Below, one piece after another: positions 1 through 7,256 of a DNA stretch of 9,597 bases (within the stretch, counting starts at the first letter, position 1; every line of letters begins with the position of its first letter). Origin of the DNA: Gammaproteobacteria bacterium (GTDB taxonomy: Bacteria > Pseudomonadota > Gammaproteobacteria > Pseudomonadales > Pseudohongiellaceae); NCBI GenBank assembly GCA_016762995.1, contig JAESUT010000009.1, forward strand, positions 17,704 to 27,300, in the 5' to 3' direction. Both the position numbers and the translations under genes were made by a program. Below the pieces are notes generated by a model that did not search any database, was not told where the DNA came from, and was given only the letters and a program-made list of their open reading frames with translations.

Positions 1-150
1 TCACCCTACCTCGTCCATACACTACCTTTCTGCCTGCAATGGCTACTGCGTCTCATGCCAATACCCTATACCCTGACAAATCCACTGCTGATGGTGTATT
101 GTTTTGCTACAATTTCTTCTATGTCCCCGAATTTGTTAATATTTTCCTAA
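1..150 (+). CDS. 3' end of a hydrophobic membrane protein, possibly an acyltransferase-3 family member (partial)
   Basis: The frame beginning at base 1 is open for 49 codons and stops with TAA at 148-150; the start lies outside the window. The visible tail is strongly hydrophobic and has a YLVHT motif at its residues 3-7, followed by two stretches that could be membrane helices (about residues 8-20 and 27-48). A YLxH motif just before the last helices is typical of the acyltransferase-3 family (O-acetylation of surface glycans), which would suit this locus. However, the family's usual closing motif, with an acidic residue and proline after the last helix, is not visible, so the protein may be truncated, divergent or something else. 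A second frame (3-184) is also open but reads like noncoding peptide. The stop is 55 bases before the next gene, on the same strand. The family call is a guess; the coding call is moderate. Confidence 0.4.
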   Translation, partial: SPYLVHTLPFCLQWLLRLMPIPYTLTNPLLMVYCFATISSMSPNLLIFS

Positions 151-205
151 TAAGTAGATACAGATTAAAGCCAGCACAGCAATGAGAGTTAGAGAGAGGC
201 AATAA

Positions 206-1426
206 ATGGCCACATGTAGAATTTGCGATACCTTGTATGAAGAATTCATCTCGTTTGGTGAGATGCCAATCGCGAATGGCTTCTTGCCCCCTGAAGACTT
301 TGATCAAGAATACTATTTTGAAATGAAGGTAGGCTTCTGTAGCAGCTGCTCCATGGTACAACTATTAGAACAACCCCAGAGGGAGCGAATGTTTCATGAA
401 GATTACGCATTTTTCTCCTCTCTCTCCAAGGGCCAGACAGCACATTTCAAGAATTTTGCTGACAGTCTGATGAGTGAGTATCTCACCGGCGATGATCCCT
501 TCGCTGTCGAGATCGGCAGCAACGATGGAATCATGTTACAGAACCTTGCCTCTGCTGGAATTCGTCACCTAGGCGTGGAGCCATCGGAGAATGTAGCAAA
601 TGTAGCGCGCGAGAAAGGCATTAATACCATTTCAAGTTTTTTCGATGAGAAGTTGGCAGCTGACATTATCGAGAAACATGGTCGCGCGGACACCATCAGT
701 TCTGCGAATGTAATTTGTCACATCCCCTACATTCACTCGGTGTTAGCTGGCATTGCCAAGCTGCTGAAACCACGCGGTGCATTCATCTTTGAGGACCCGT
801 ATCTTGGCGATATTATAGAAAAGGTTTCATACGACCAGATTTACGACGAGCATGTCTTCTATTTTTCCGCCACCTCGGTCAGCAACATGATTAAGCAACA
901 TGGCCTGGAGCTATTCGATGTGGAGCACCTAAATGTGCACGGCGGATCAATGCGCTACTTCATAGCAAAAAAAGGCAGCCGCAAAGTAACAGAAGACGTT
1001 CAAACTGTCTTGGCCAATGAAGAACGGTTAGGCATTACCCTGCCAGAAACTTATGAGACCCTTCGGCGCAACATCGAAGGTTCCCGGGATCAATTGGTAA
1101 AGCTGCTCAATGAAATAAAGACCGCGCAAGGATCTCCCGTGATTGCCTACGGGGCCACATCGAAAAGCACGACGGTGCTCAACTACTGCAATATCGGGCC
1201 GGATCTGATCGCTTTCATAAGTGATACAACTCCATTAAAACAAAACAAATTTAGTCCGGGCATGCATATTCCGATCAAGGCTTCCGACGAGATCGAGAAA
1301 AACCAGCCTAGTCATATGCTCTTGTTTGCATGGAATCACATGCAAGAAATCATGAATAAAGAGACTGCCTACAACAACAGGGGCGGCAAGTGGGTCGTCT
1401 ATGTACCTGAGGTTAAAGTAATCTAA
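206..1426 (+). CDS. Class I SAM-dependent sugar C-methyltransferase (TylC3/TcaB9-like, with zinc-binding N-terminus)
   Basis: This 406-residue protein has the three-part architecture of nucleotide-sugar C-methyltransferases. An N-terminal zinc-binding region carries two Cys pairs (C4/C7 and C45/C48). A Rossmann SAM domain has motif I EIGSNDG at about residues 102-108. A C-terminal domain carries YGATSK (315-320) and a DTTPLKQ...PGMHIPI segment (340-357). Catalytic residues known from TcaB9 (Tyr76, His181, Tyr222, Glu224, His225) match Y67, H172, Y213, E215 and H216 at a constant offset of nine, so the enzyme looks active. The family methylates the carbon next to a 4-keto group, usually C3, of a dTDP-linked deoxysugar in the cytoplasm. 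The start is secure: an in-frame TAA lies directly before the ATG, and a GAGAGG ribosome site (about 194-199) sits six bases upstream. The stop overlaps the aminotransferase start. Substrate is unknown. Confidence 0.92.
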   Translation: MATCRICDTLYEEFISFGEMPIANGFLPPEDFDQEYYFEMKVGFCSSCSMVQLLEQPQRERMFHEDYAFFSSLSKGQTAHFKNFADSLMSEYLTGDDPFAVEIGSNDGIMLQNLASAGIRHLGVEPSENVANVAREKGINTISSFFDEKLAADIIEKHGRADTISSANVICHIPYIHSVLAGIAKLLKPRGAFIFEDPYLGDIIEKVSYDQIYDEHVFYFSATSVSNMIKQHGLELFDVEHLNVHGGSMRYFIAKKGSRKVTEDVQTVLANEERLGITLPETYETLRRNIEGSRDQLVKLLNEIKTAQGSPVIAYGATSKSTTVLNYCNIGPDLIAFISDTTPLKQNKFSPGMHIPIKASDEIEKNQPSHMLLFAWNHMQEIMNKETAYNNRGGKWVVYVPEVKVI

Positions 1427-2517
1427 TGATTCTTTGCAGCAACCCGCAAGCACAGTACGTAGAACACAAAGAAGCTATCGACTCTGCGATTTCTCAAGTA
1501 TTGCAGAGTGGAATCTATATTCTTGGACCCGAGACCGAAGCTTTTGAGCAGGAGTTCGCTGAGTTCACCCAAACTGAATACTGTTCAGGGGTAGCAAACG
1601 GTACAGATGCACTCTTATTAGCACTCAAAGCCTGCGATGTCGGAGAAGGTGACGAGGTGATAACTGTTTCGCTAACGGCATCCGCAACTGCTGCCGCCAT
1701 TCACCAATCTGGCGCAGAAGCGGTCCTCGTCGACGTAGACCCTGAAAGCTATACATTGGACATTAATCAACTCCAGGAAAAAATAAGCAGCAAAACAAAA
1801 GCAATCATTCCAGTTCATCTATATGGCCACCCAGCAGAAATTGACGCCATCATGAATATCGCCACAAAGCATGGCCTTTATGTCATTGAAGACTGCGCAC
1901 AAGCGCACGGAGCGACTTATAACGGAAAGCAAGTTGGCTCTTTCGGAGACCTAGGCTGCTTCAGCTTTTACCCAACCAAGAACCTTGGAGCCATCGGCGA
2001 CGGAGGTGCGGTGGTTAGCAGTAACCGTGCCCTAGCAGATAAAGTCAAATTGCTACGTGAGTATGGCTGGAAAGAAAAATTTAATAGCAGTATACATGGA
2101 TGGAATAGCCGCTTAGACGAAATACAAGCGGCTATTCTACGCGTGAAGCTGAAAAAGCTGACGCATCTGAATAAGCGCCGCTCCGATTTGGCCGACATAT
2201 ATAATAGAAAGTTAGCTGGCCTAGACCTGATACTACCTAGTGTGCAAGATAGCTGTGGCCATGTGTACCACCTATTCGTCATCAGAATCAACGATCGCGA
2301 CAGGCTTATGCGACACCTTAGAGAACAAGGTATACAAGCAGGCATTCACTATCCAACACCTCTCCATCGACAAGAGGTTTATCAATCGAACCAAGACGAT
2401 TTGAAAATTACCGATGCATACTGTAAAGAAATTTTATCTTTACCCATGTATCCCGAATTGGGCGACAATATCGACACAGTATGTTCAGCGATAATAGATT
2501 TCTACAAGCACAAGTAG
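1426..2517 (+). CDS. DegT/DnrJ/EryC1/StrS-family PLP-dependent sugar aminotransferase
   Basis: This full-length 363-residue aspartate-aminotransferase-fold enzyme transfers an amino group, normally from glutamate, to a keto-sugar nucleotide in the cytoplasm. Visible marks are NGTDAL (58-63, cofactor phosphate region), EDCAQAHGA (155-163, with D156 for the pyridine nitrogen and Q159/H161 near the ring) and SFYPTKNLGAIGDGG (180-194), in which K185 is the Schiff-base lysine. That last motif resembles the 3-aminotransferase branch (DesV, TylB, QdtB, FdtB) more than the 4-aminotransferases such as ArnB, suggesting a 3-keto substrate; this is inference. The ATG shares its A with the upstream stop (TAATG), and GAGG at 1409-1412 can serve as ribosome site, so the pair is probably translationally coupled. 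Pairing with a C-methyltransferase recalls branched amino-sugar pathways. Confidence 0.93.
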   Translation: MILCSNPQAQYVEHKEAIDSAISQVLQSGIYILGPETEAFEQEFAEFTQTEYCSGVANGTDALLLALKACDVGEGDEVITVSLTASATAAAIHQSGAEAVLVDVDPESYTLDINQLQEKISSKTKAIIPVHLYGHPAEIDAIMNIATKHGLYVIEDCAQAHGATYNGKQVGSFGDLGCFSFYPTKNLGAIGDGGAVVSSNRALADKVKLLREYGWKEKFNSSIHGWNSRLDEIQAAILRVKLKKLTHLNKRRSDLADIYNRKLAGLDLILPSVQDSCGHVYHLFVIRINDRDRLMRHLREQGIQAGIHYPTPLHRQEVYQSNQDDLKITDAYCKEILSLPMYPELGDNIDTVCSAIIDFYKHK

Positions 2518-2532
2518 CGTAAGAGAGCCCCA

Positions 2533-3438
2533 ATGAGCATCGACCAAAATAAGTTCTGGAAAGAGATCAATGAGAAGCAGCTGTCTCCAGAGAACATCGA
2601 GGCGAATTTCGAAAACTTCAAATCTTCTTCGATCAATCACAAACTCGCGCTGTTCAACCCAGAGGTGAATGGTGTTCGCTACTTAAAAACGGTAAATTTT
2701 CTTCTAGCATCGACACTCTCAAGCGCCGAGATACGCTTGCTTGGGAACACCAAGAACCGTGATCTAGGCAATCCACTGTGCATTCAATATAAAGGCATGT
2801 CTGCCTGCCTTGATTACTTGCAGGCAGCGAAGGAAGTAGACTTCATCCAACGAGAAATCACGCTTGAAAATTCCAGCATTATAGAGATTGGCGCAGGCTA
2901 CGGCCGCACTTGTCACACATTACTCTCTAATTTTGATATCGAACAGTATTGCATCATTGACCTGCCGAATGCCCTGCAGCTTTCACGTCGCTACCTTTCA
3001 GAGGTATTGGGTGCACCATCATTCAAGAAAATAACATTTATCAGTGTTGCTGAATTCGATGCCTCGAAACTGGGAACTTTCGATCTAGCAATTAACATTG
3101 ATTCATTCGCGGAAATGGACAAAGAAGTAGTCCATGAGTACTTGGCATTTATAGACAAGCATTGCACTGCTTTCTATGCAAAAAATCCCGTCGGGAAGTA
3201 CTACGATCAATCTTTGGACGGACATTCTCAAGGAAATGAAGTCATTGAGCTCGCTCTCAAACAAGGCGTTCTGACAGACATACTCGATATTGACAATCAA
3301 TCCGAGGTGAACGAGGCTAGCAAGAAATTTCTGCTAGCCTACAAGCCAAGTGCCCACTGGACTGTTAAGGCAGACTCATGGGCCGTGCCATTTAGCTATA
3401 TCTGGCAGTCACTATTTGCGAAAGAGAACGGAGCTTAA
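2533..3438 (+). CDS. Putative sugar O-methyltransferase (SAM-dependent)
   Basis: The 301-residue protein has a helical N-terminal part of about 110 residues and then a Rossmann methyltransferase core. Motif I is EIGAGYGRT (118-126), an acidic strand end is IIDLPNAL (141-148, D143), and a NIDSFAEM segment (188-195) takes the place of the usual motif IV. These are hallmarks of the putative sugar O-methyltransferase family found in O-antigen and capsule loci. The expected reaction is SAM-dependent methylation of a sugar hydroxyl, on the nucleotide sugar or the growing glycan; no acceptor can be read from sequence. Start: AAGAGAG at 2521-2527 lies five bases before the ATG, and the preceding stop is 15 bases upstream. 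It is unrelated in sequence to the other two methyltransferases in the window, so it is not a duplication. Confidence 0.8.
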   Translation: MSIDQNKFWKEINEKQLSPENIEANFENFKSSSINHKLALFNPEVNGVRYLKTVNFLLASTLSSAEIRLLGNTKNRDLGNPLCIQYKGMSACLDYLQAAKEVDFIQREITLENSSIIEIGAGYGRTCHTLLSNFDIEQYCIIDLPNALQLSRRYLSEVLGAPSFKKITFISVAEFDASKLGTFDLAINIDSFAEMDKEVVHEYLAFIDKHCTAFYAKNPVGKYYDQSLDGHSQGNEVIELALKQGVLTDILDIDNQSEVNEASKKFLLAYKPSAHWTVKADSWAVPFSYIWQSLFAKENGA

Positions 3439-3443
3439 TCCCG

Positions 3444-4298
3444 ATGTCGAACCCAAGTATCGGAATCGGACTGCCTGTCTATCAGAATGAACAATTCTTA
3501 GCAGCCACGCTGGATTCCATCCTCGCTCAGAGCTATACGGAGTTTGTCGTGTATCTTTCAGAAGATCAATCTAATGATAAGACCGCAGACATCTGCCTGC
3601 AATACGCGGCAATGGACCCACGGATTAGGTATAGCCAGAATGCGACAAACCTTGGAGAAATCGGCAATTACCAAAAAGTGCTCGACCTAGCTGACACTGA
3701 CTATTTTATGTTTGCTAGAGGGCACGAAATTTTGCCGGCAAACTTGCTCAATGACTGCATAGAAATTCTCGAAAATGACAAAGACGTGGTGCTCGCATTC
3801 GCCAAGACTATCTGGATCGATGAGCAAGGCAATCATTTGCCCAAAAAAAACCTACCCCATTTCGATACTAGAGGCTGCGATGTCGCAGCACGCTGTGCAC
3901 TCACATTCTGGGGAAAATACGAAGCGTTCTATGGAGTAACTAGAACGGCCACCATGAAGAGCATAAAGGCATTAGAACCGATAGTCGCTACAGACCTGAT
4001 CATGCTGTTCGAAATGTCCCTGCTGGGCACTTTTGCCAATATTAACGCAGGCACGAGATACAGAAGATATTATTACAGCAACGAAAGTTATGCAGATAGG
4101 ATAAAGCGCTATCAACGCACGCTCTACCAACAACTAAGCTTTATGGACAGGCATTTCCCCTTCATAAAAGTACCTATAAAGCTTATAGCCTGCGCGTTTC
4201 GTTCTCCGCAGCCTTTCTCTACTAAACTAATATTGCTCTTGATCATCCTCTTCAACGCGCCGCTGCGTTATCTTTCGGCGAGAGGAAAAACTTTATAA
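3444..4298 (+). CDS. Family 2 glycosyltransferase (GT-A fold) with noncanonical DxD region
   Basis: This 284-residue protein has a GT2 nucleotide-binding start: IGLPVYQNEQFLAATLDSIL (8-27), then VVYLSEDQSNDKT (35-47), where E40/D41 occupy the usual DDGS position, and NLGEIGNYQKVL (69-80). It should transfer one sugar from a nucleotide donor to the undecaprenyl-linked glycan at the inner membrane face. The place where GT2 enzymes carry the metal-binding DxD reads ARGHEIL (91-97), so H94/E95 would have to replace it. A probable catalytic acid is D184 in ATDLIMLFEMSLLG (182-195). The C-terminal 40 residues are basic and hydrophobic (about 243-277), consistent with peripheral membrane attachment. 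GGAG at 3430-3433 lies about ten bases before the ATG, inside the end of the previous gene. This is the only glycosyltransferase in the window. Confidence 0.87.
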   Translation: MSNPSIGIGLPVYQNEQFLAATLDSILAQSYTEFVVYLSEDQSNDKTADICLQYAAMDPRIRYSQNATNLGEIGNYQKVLDLADTDYFMFARGHEILPANLLNDCIEILENDKDVVLAFAKTIWIDEQGNHLPKKNLPHFDTRGCDVAARCALTFWGKYEAFYGVTRTATMKSIKALEPIVATDLIMLFEMSLLGTFANINAGTRYRRYYYSNESYADRIKRYQRTLYQQLSFMDRHFPFIKVPIKLIACAFRSPQPFSTKLILLLIILFNAPLRYLSARGKTL

Positions 4299-5272
4299 TG
4301 GACAGACAAGTATTCGAGAACACGAATATTCTAATCACTGGCGCCAGCGGCTTCATCGGTCATGCCTTGGCCAGTTCGTTGGTTGCAATCGATTGCTCGC
4401 TCACGCGCACGAGTAGAGATAAACGTAAGCTGCTCCCACTTGATGGGCCGGCAAAGGTAACCGATACTGAGATCGATTATGCAGATGCAACTGTCTGGAA
4501 CGACCTTGTTCGCGACACTGAAACTATCTTCTATCTGTCGGCACAAACCAGCTCGGCAAATTCGAACAAGGACCCAAAGCAAGATTTCCACCACAACGTG
4601 CTTCCTCTACTCAACCTTCTGGAGGCAATTAAAGAAACAAAAGCTCAGCCAACAGTGATCTTCGCAAGTACAGCCACCATTGTAGGCTTGACCGAAGATT
4701 TGCCTGTCGCAGAGAACGCTGTTGAAAACCCCATCACCATCTACGATATTCACAAGCTATGCTGTGAGAAATACCTGTCATATTATGCCAGCAATGGACA
4801 TATCCGGTCTTGCTCGCTACGGCTGGCAAACGTATACGGACCCGGCGTGAATTCTAGCAGTGCCGACCGCGGCGTATTAAATATGATGATTCACAGAGCT
4901 ATACAGAATAAAACCTTATCGATTTTTGGCGAGGGACTGCAGATACGCGACTACACTTATATCTCTGACATCATTGGCGCGTTTCTGGTTGCGGCTCAGA
5001 GAATTGACGCAACTAATGGGCAACACTTTAATATAGGAAGCGGGCAAGGTCATACGTTCATGGAAGCATTTACCGAGATCGCTAACTGCGCAGGGGCGAA
5101 ATTGCAGCACGATGTACGAATCGAAAACATTGACGCCCCAAGCGACCTCCCCCCTATAGAAGCTAGAGATTATATTGCGAATACTGCAAAATTTACGCGC
5201 GCCACTGGCTGGTCGGCAAAAACCGACCTACACAGCGGAATTCAAAAAACACTAGATCATTATCTGGATTGA
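4298..5272 (+). CDS. NAD(P)-dependent nucleotide-sugar epimerase/dehydratase/reductase, extended SDR (first of three)
   Basis: This 324-residue extended SDR has the dinucleotide motif TGASGFIG (14-21), an active-site strand FASTATIVG (122-130) and YDIHK (149-153) giving the catalytic Tyr149 and Lys153. A later YGPG (about 180-183) and a RDYTYISDI segment fit the sugar-binding half. The end of the second beta strand has Arg37 (SLTRTSR) rather than the Asp typical of NAD-preferring epimerases, so NADP(H) use is plausible, perhaps as a 4-ketoreductase. That is an inference from one residue. The strand before the catalytic Tyr lacks the usual VYG. The exact reaction is undetermined. The ATG overlaps the glycosyltransferase stop (TAATG), and AGAGGA (4281-4286) is a good ribosome site eleven bases upstream. 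Confidence 0.88.
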   Translation: MDRQVFENTNILITGASGFIGHALASSLVAIDCSLTRTSRDKRKLLPLDGPAKVTDTEIDYADATVWNDLVRDTETIFYLSAQTSSANSNKDPKQDFHHNVLPLLNLLEAIKETKAQPTVIFASTATIVGLTEDLPVAENAVENPITIYDIHKLCCEKYLSYYASNGHIRSCSLRLANVYGPGVNSSSADRGVLNMMIHRAIQNKTLSIFGEGLQIRDYTYISDIIGAFLVAAQRIDATNGQHFNIGSGQGHTFMEAFTEIANCAGAKLQHDVRIENIDAPSDLPPIEARDYIANTAKFTRATGWSAKTDLHSGIQKTLDHYLD

Positions 5273-5301
5273 TTCACTAGACTTGACGACAGGCGAAACA
5301 G

Positions 5302-6312
5302 ATGCCAAAAAATTGCAATCAGTACCAATCAATGAAAGGCCGAAAGGTACTTATTACAGGCGGGCTCGGATTTATCGGCAGTAATCTAGTACATAGATAT
5401 CTGGGACTAGGCGCGCAGGTTACCGTATATGATTGCCTTGACAGCCATGCCGGCGGCCGCCTCTTTAACATCGACAGTGTTAAAGATGAGATAACACTTC
5501 GAGTAAATGACATTTTAAACTTCGAGAAACTCTGCGAAGAGGTTAGAAACCAGGAACTTATCATTAACTGTGCTGCATCCACTTCGCACGCACACTCAAT
5601 GAAGGAGCCCTGGTTCGACCAAGATGTAAATAGCAAAGGAATGATCAATCTTCTAGAGGCAATTCGCCGGTTCAACCCAGAGGCGCGGTTCCTTCATTTA
5701 GGAACAACAACTCAGCTGGGGCCTCTACAATATCAACCCGCAGATGAAAACCATCCTGAATTTCCCACTGACATTTACTCTGCGAATAAGTGTGTAGCGG
5801 AGAAATACGCGCTCATATACACAAAAGCCCATCAGATAGATGCCACAGTGTTACGAATTTCTAACGTGTTTGGGCCGCGCGCAAGTATTCATAGCCCAGA
5901 GTTCACTTTCAACAACTACTTCATCGGTCTAGCCCTGCAAGATAAGGCCATTACGGTTTATGGCGATGGTGCCCAAATGAGAAATGTACTATTCGTCGAT
6001 GACGTTGTTAATGCGCTAGTACTAGTTGCGCAGGAACAAAAATCAAAGGGTGAGGTACTGCTACTCGCGGGCGACCAACACTATAGCGTACTGGAAATTG
6101 CGCAACAGACTGTCGAACACATTGGCAGCGGCAAGGTATCCAACATTCCTTGGCCTGAAGAAAGAAAGAAGATCGATGTTGGCGATGCAATAATTTCCAA
6201 CAAAAAAATTAATTCATTAATTGACTGGACGATCGAAGACAGTTTGGAAAGCGGCCTTATCAAAACGAAAAACTTCTACGCTAACTGCCGGGATAAATAC
6301 CTAAACCTATGA
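5302..6312 (+). CDS. NAD-dependent nucleotide-sugar epimerase/dehydratase, extended SDR (second of three)
   Basis: This 336-residue protein has TGGLGFIG (19-26), an Asp at the end of the second strand (VYDCL, D44) that points to NAD, a GTTTQLG active-site strand (134-140) and Tyr159/Lys163 in YSANK. NVFGPR and a MRNVLFVDDVVNAL segment are typical of sugar-nucleotide epimerases and dehydratases of the GalE/CDP-paratose-epimerase group. It would convert an activated sugar in the cytoplasm; which centre it acts on cannot be read. The start at 5302 is preferred because AGG at 5291-5293 lies nine bases upstream; the in-frame ATG at 5332, just before the dinucleotide fold, has no ribosome site but would give a more usual N-terminus. 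A 29-base spacer separates it from the previous gene, and its end overlaps the next gene by four bases (ATGA). Confidence 0.88.
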   Translation: MPKNCNQYQSMKGRKVLITGGLGFIGSNLVHRYLGLGAQVTVYDCLDSHAGGRLFNIDSVKDEITLRVNDILNFEKLCEEVRNQELIINCAASTSHAHSMKEPWFDQDVNSKGMINLLEAIRRFNPEARFLHLGTTTQLGPLQYQPADENHPEFPTDIYSANKCVAEKYALIYTKAHQIDATVLRISNVFGPRASIHSPEFTFNNYFIGLALQDKAITVYGDGAQMRNVLFVDDVVNALVLVAQEQKSKGEVLLLAGDQHYSVLEIAQQTVEHIGSGKVSNIPWPEERKKIDVGDAIISNKKINSLIDWTIEDSLESGLIKTKNFYANCRDKYLNL

Positions 6313-7256
6313 AATTTGTAATTACCGGGGCTCTGGGCCATATTGGCTCTTACGTTCTTCGACAACTCCCCCTCGCTTATCCAGATTGCGATATCGTGCT
6401 GCTCGACAATCTAATGACTCAGCGTTATAGCTCACTTTTCAATCTTCCTAGCACAGCTAACTATCAGTTCCATGAACTAGATGTCACCGAGGAAAACTTG
6501 GAACCGTATATTGAGGGAGCGGATTTTGTGCTGCACCTAGCCGCCATTACCAATGCCGCCGGCAGCTTTTCCATCCAGGAAGAAGTCGAGAGCAATAATT
6601 TTCGCGCCACCAAGCAAGTTGCCTCTGCCTGCATACAAGAAAGCGTGCCCCTGCTCCACCTCTCTTCTACGAGCGTCTATGGCACACAAGAAGAGACTGT
6701 GGCCGAAGACTGTTCCGAATCAGAACTGCAACCGCAAAGCCCCTATGCCGAAACCAAATTACGCGAGGAAAAATATTTAGGAAAGCTCGCCGAAAATAGC
6801 GATCTGAAATATGTCATCTGTCGATTCGGTACTATATGCGGCAGCTCGCAGGGTATGCGCTTTCACACTGCCGTGAATAAATTTTGCTGGCAGGCAGTTA
6901 TGCGCAAACCAATTACTGTGTGGAAAACAGCACTACATCAGAAACGGCCCTATTTGGCCCTTAATGACGCATTCCAGGCAATTAATTTTATCGTTGAGAA
7001 GAATTTATTCAATGGCGAGATCTACAATGTACTAACAGATAATTTAACCGTTAATGATATAGTTGAAATGATAAAAATTCATGTTCCGGATCTCAACGTT
7101 GAATTTGTAGAAACTGAGATAATGAATCAACTGTCCTACGAAGTAGAAGACAAGAAAATAAGGAATTGCGGCCTAGAGTTATCAGGTAGCGTAGGCGCAT
7201 GCATTAAGGAAACCATAGAACTCCTAGAAGGAATACAGAATAGCCATGGCCAATGA
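6309..7256 (+). CDS. NAD-dependent nucleotide-sugar epimerase/dehydratase, extended SDR (third of three)
   Basis: This 315-residue extended SDR has TGALGHIG (6-13), Asp33 (LLDNL) for NAD ribose binding, the canonical active-site strand LSSTSVYG (118-125) and Tyr146/Lys150 in YAETK. The TQRYSSLFNLP segment after the second strand is, from memory, characteristic of a subgroup found in O-antigen loci. Of the three neighbouring SDRs it has the most canonical catalytic set. It differs from them in length and in the C-terminal sugar-binding half, so the three are unlikely to be recent copies. Likely role: epimerase, dehydratase or reductase on a nucleotide-linked sugar. The start overlaps the previous stop (ATGA) and has no clear ribosome site, so translation probably depends on coupling. 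The tail overlaps the next gene by 11 bases in another frame. Confidence 0.88.
   Translation: MKFVITGALGHIGSYVLRQLPLAYPDCDIVLLDNLMTQRYSSLFNLPSTANYQFHELDVTEENLEPYIEGADFVLHLAAITNAAGSFSIQEEVESNNFRATKQVASACIQESVPLLHLSSTSVYGTQEETVAEDCSESELQPQSPYAETKLREEKYLGKLAENSDLKYVICRFGTICGSSQGMRFHTAVNKFCWQAVMRKPITVWKTALHQKRPYLALNDAFQAINFIVEKNLFNGEIYNVLTDNLTVNDIVEMIKIHVPDLNVEFVETEIMNQLSYEVEDKKIRNCGLELSGSVGACIKETIELLEGIQNSHGQ

Noticed and set aside
73..113. Possible promoter: CTGACA (73-78) and TACAAT (108-113).
   Set aside because: The two boxes are separated by 29 bases, far from the usual 17, and nothing like a -35 box sits at the right distance from TACAAT. The segment also falls in the partial upstream reading frame.
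1968..2345. Minus-strand open frame of 125 codons opposite the aminotransferase; similar ones at 5319-5675 and 119-361.
   Set aside because: They lie antisense to well-supported genes, have Ser/Arg-rich shadow-like composition, no recognisable domain and no clear ribosome site.
3843..3850. Run of eight A followed by C in the glycosyltransferase, in register for an A AAA AAC slip site.
   Set aside because: The -1 frame stops within about seven codons, so no extended product would result. Slippage-driven on/off switching is possible but one A8 run is weak evidence.
6553..6780. Plus-strand open frame of 75 codons inside the third SDR gene.
   Set aside because: It is out of frame within a canonical SDR that needs the whole region for its fold; its Lys/Pro/Ala-rich product looks like a frame shadow.
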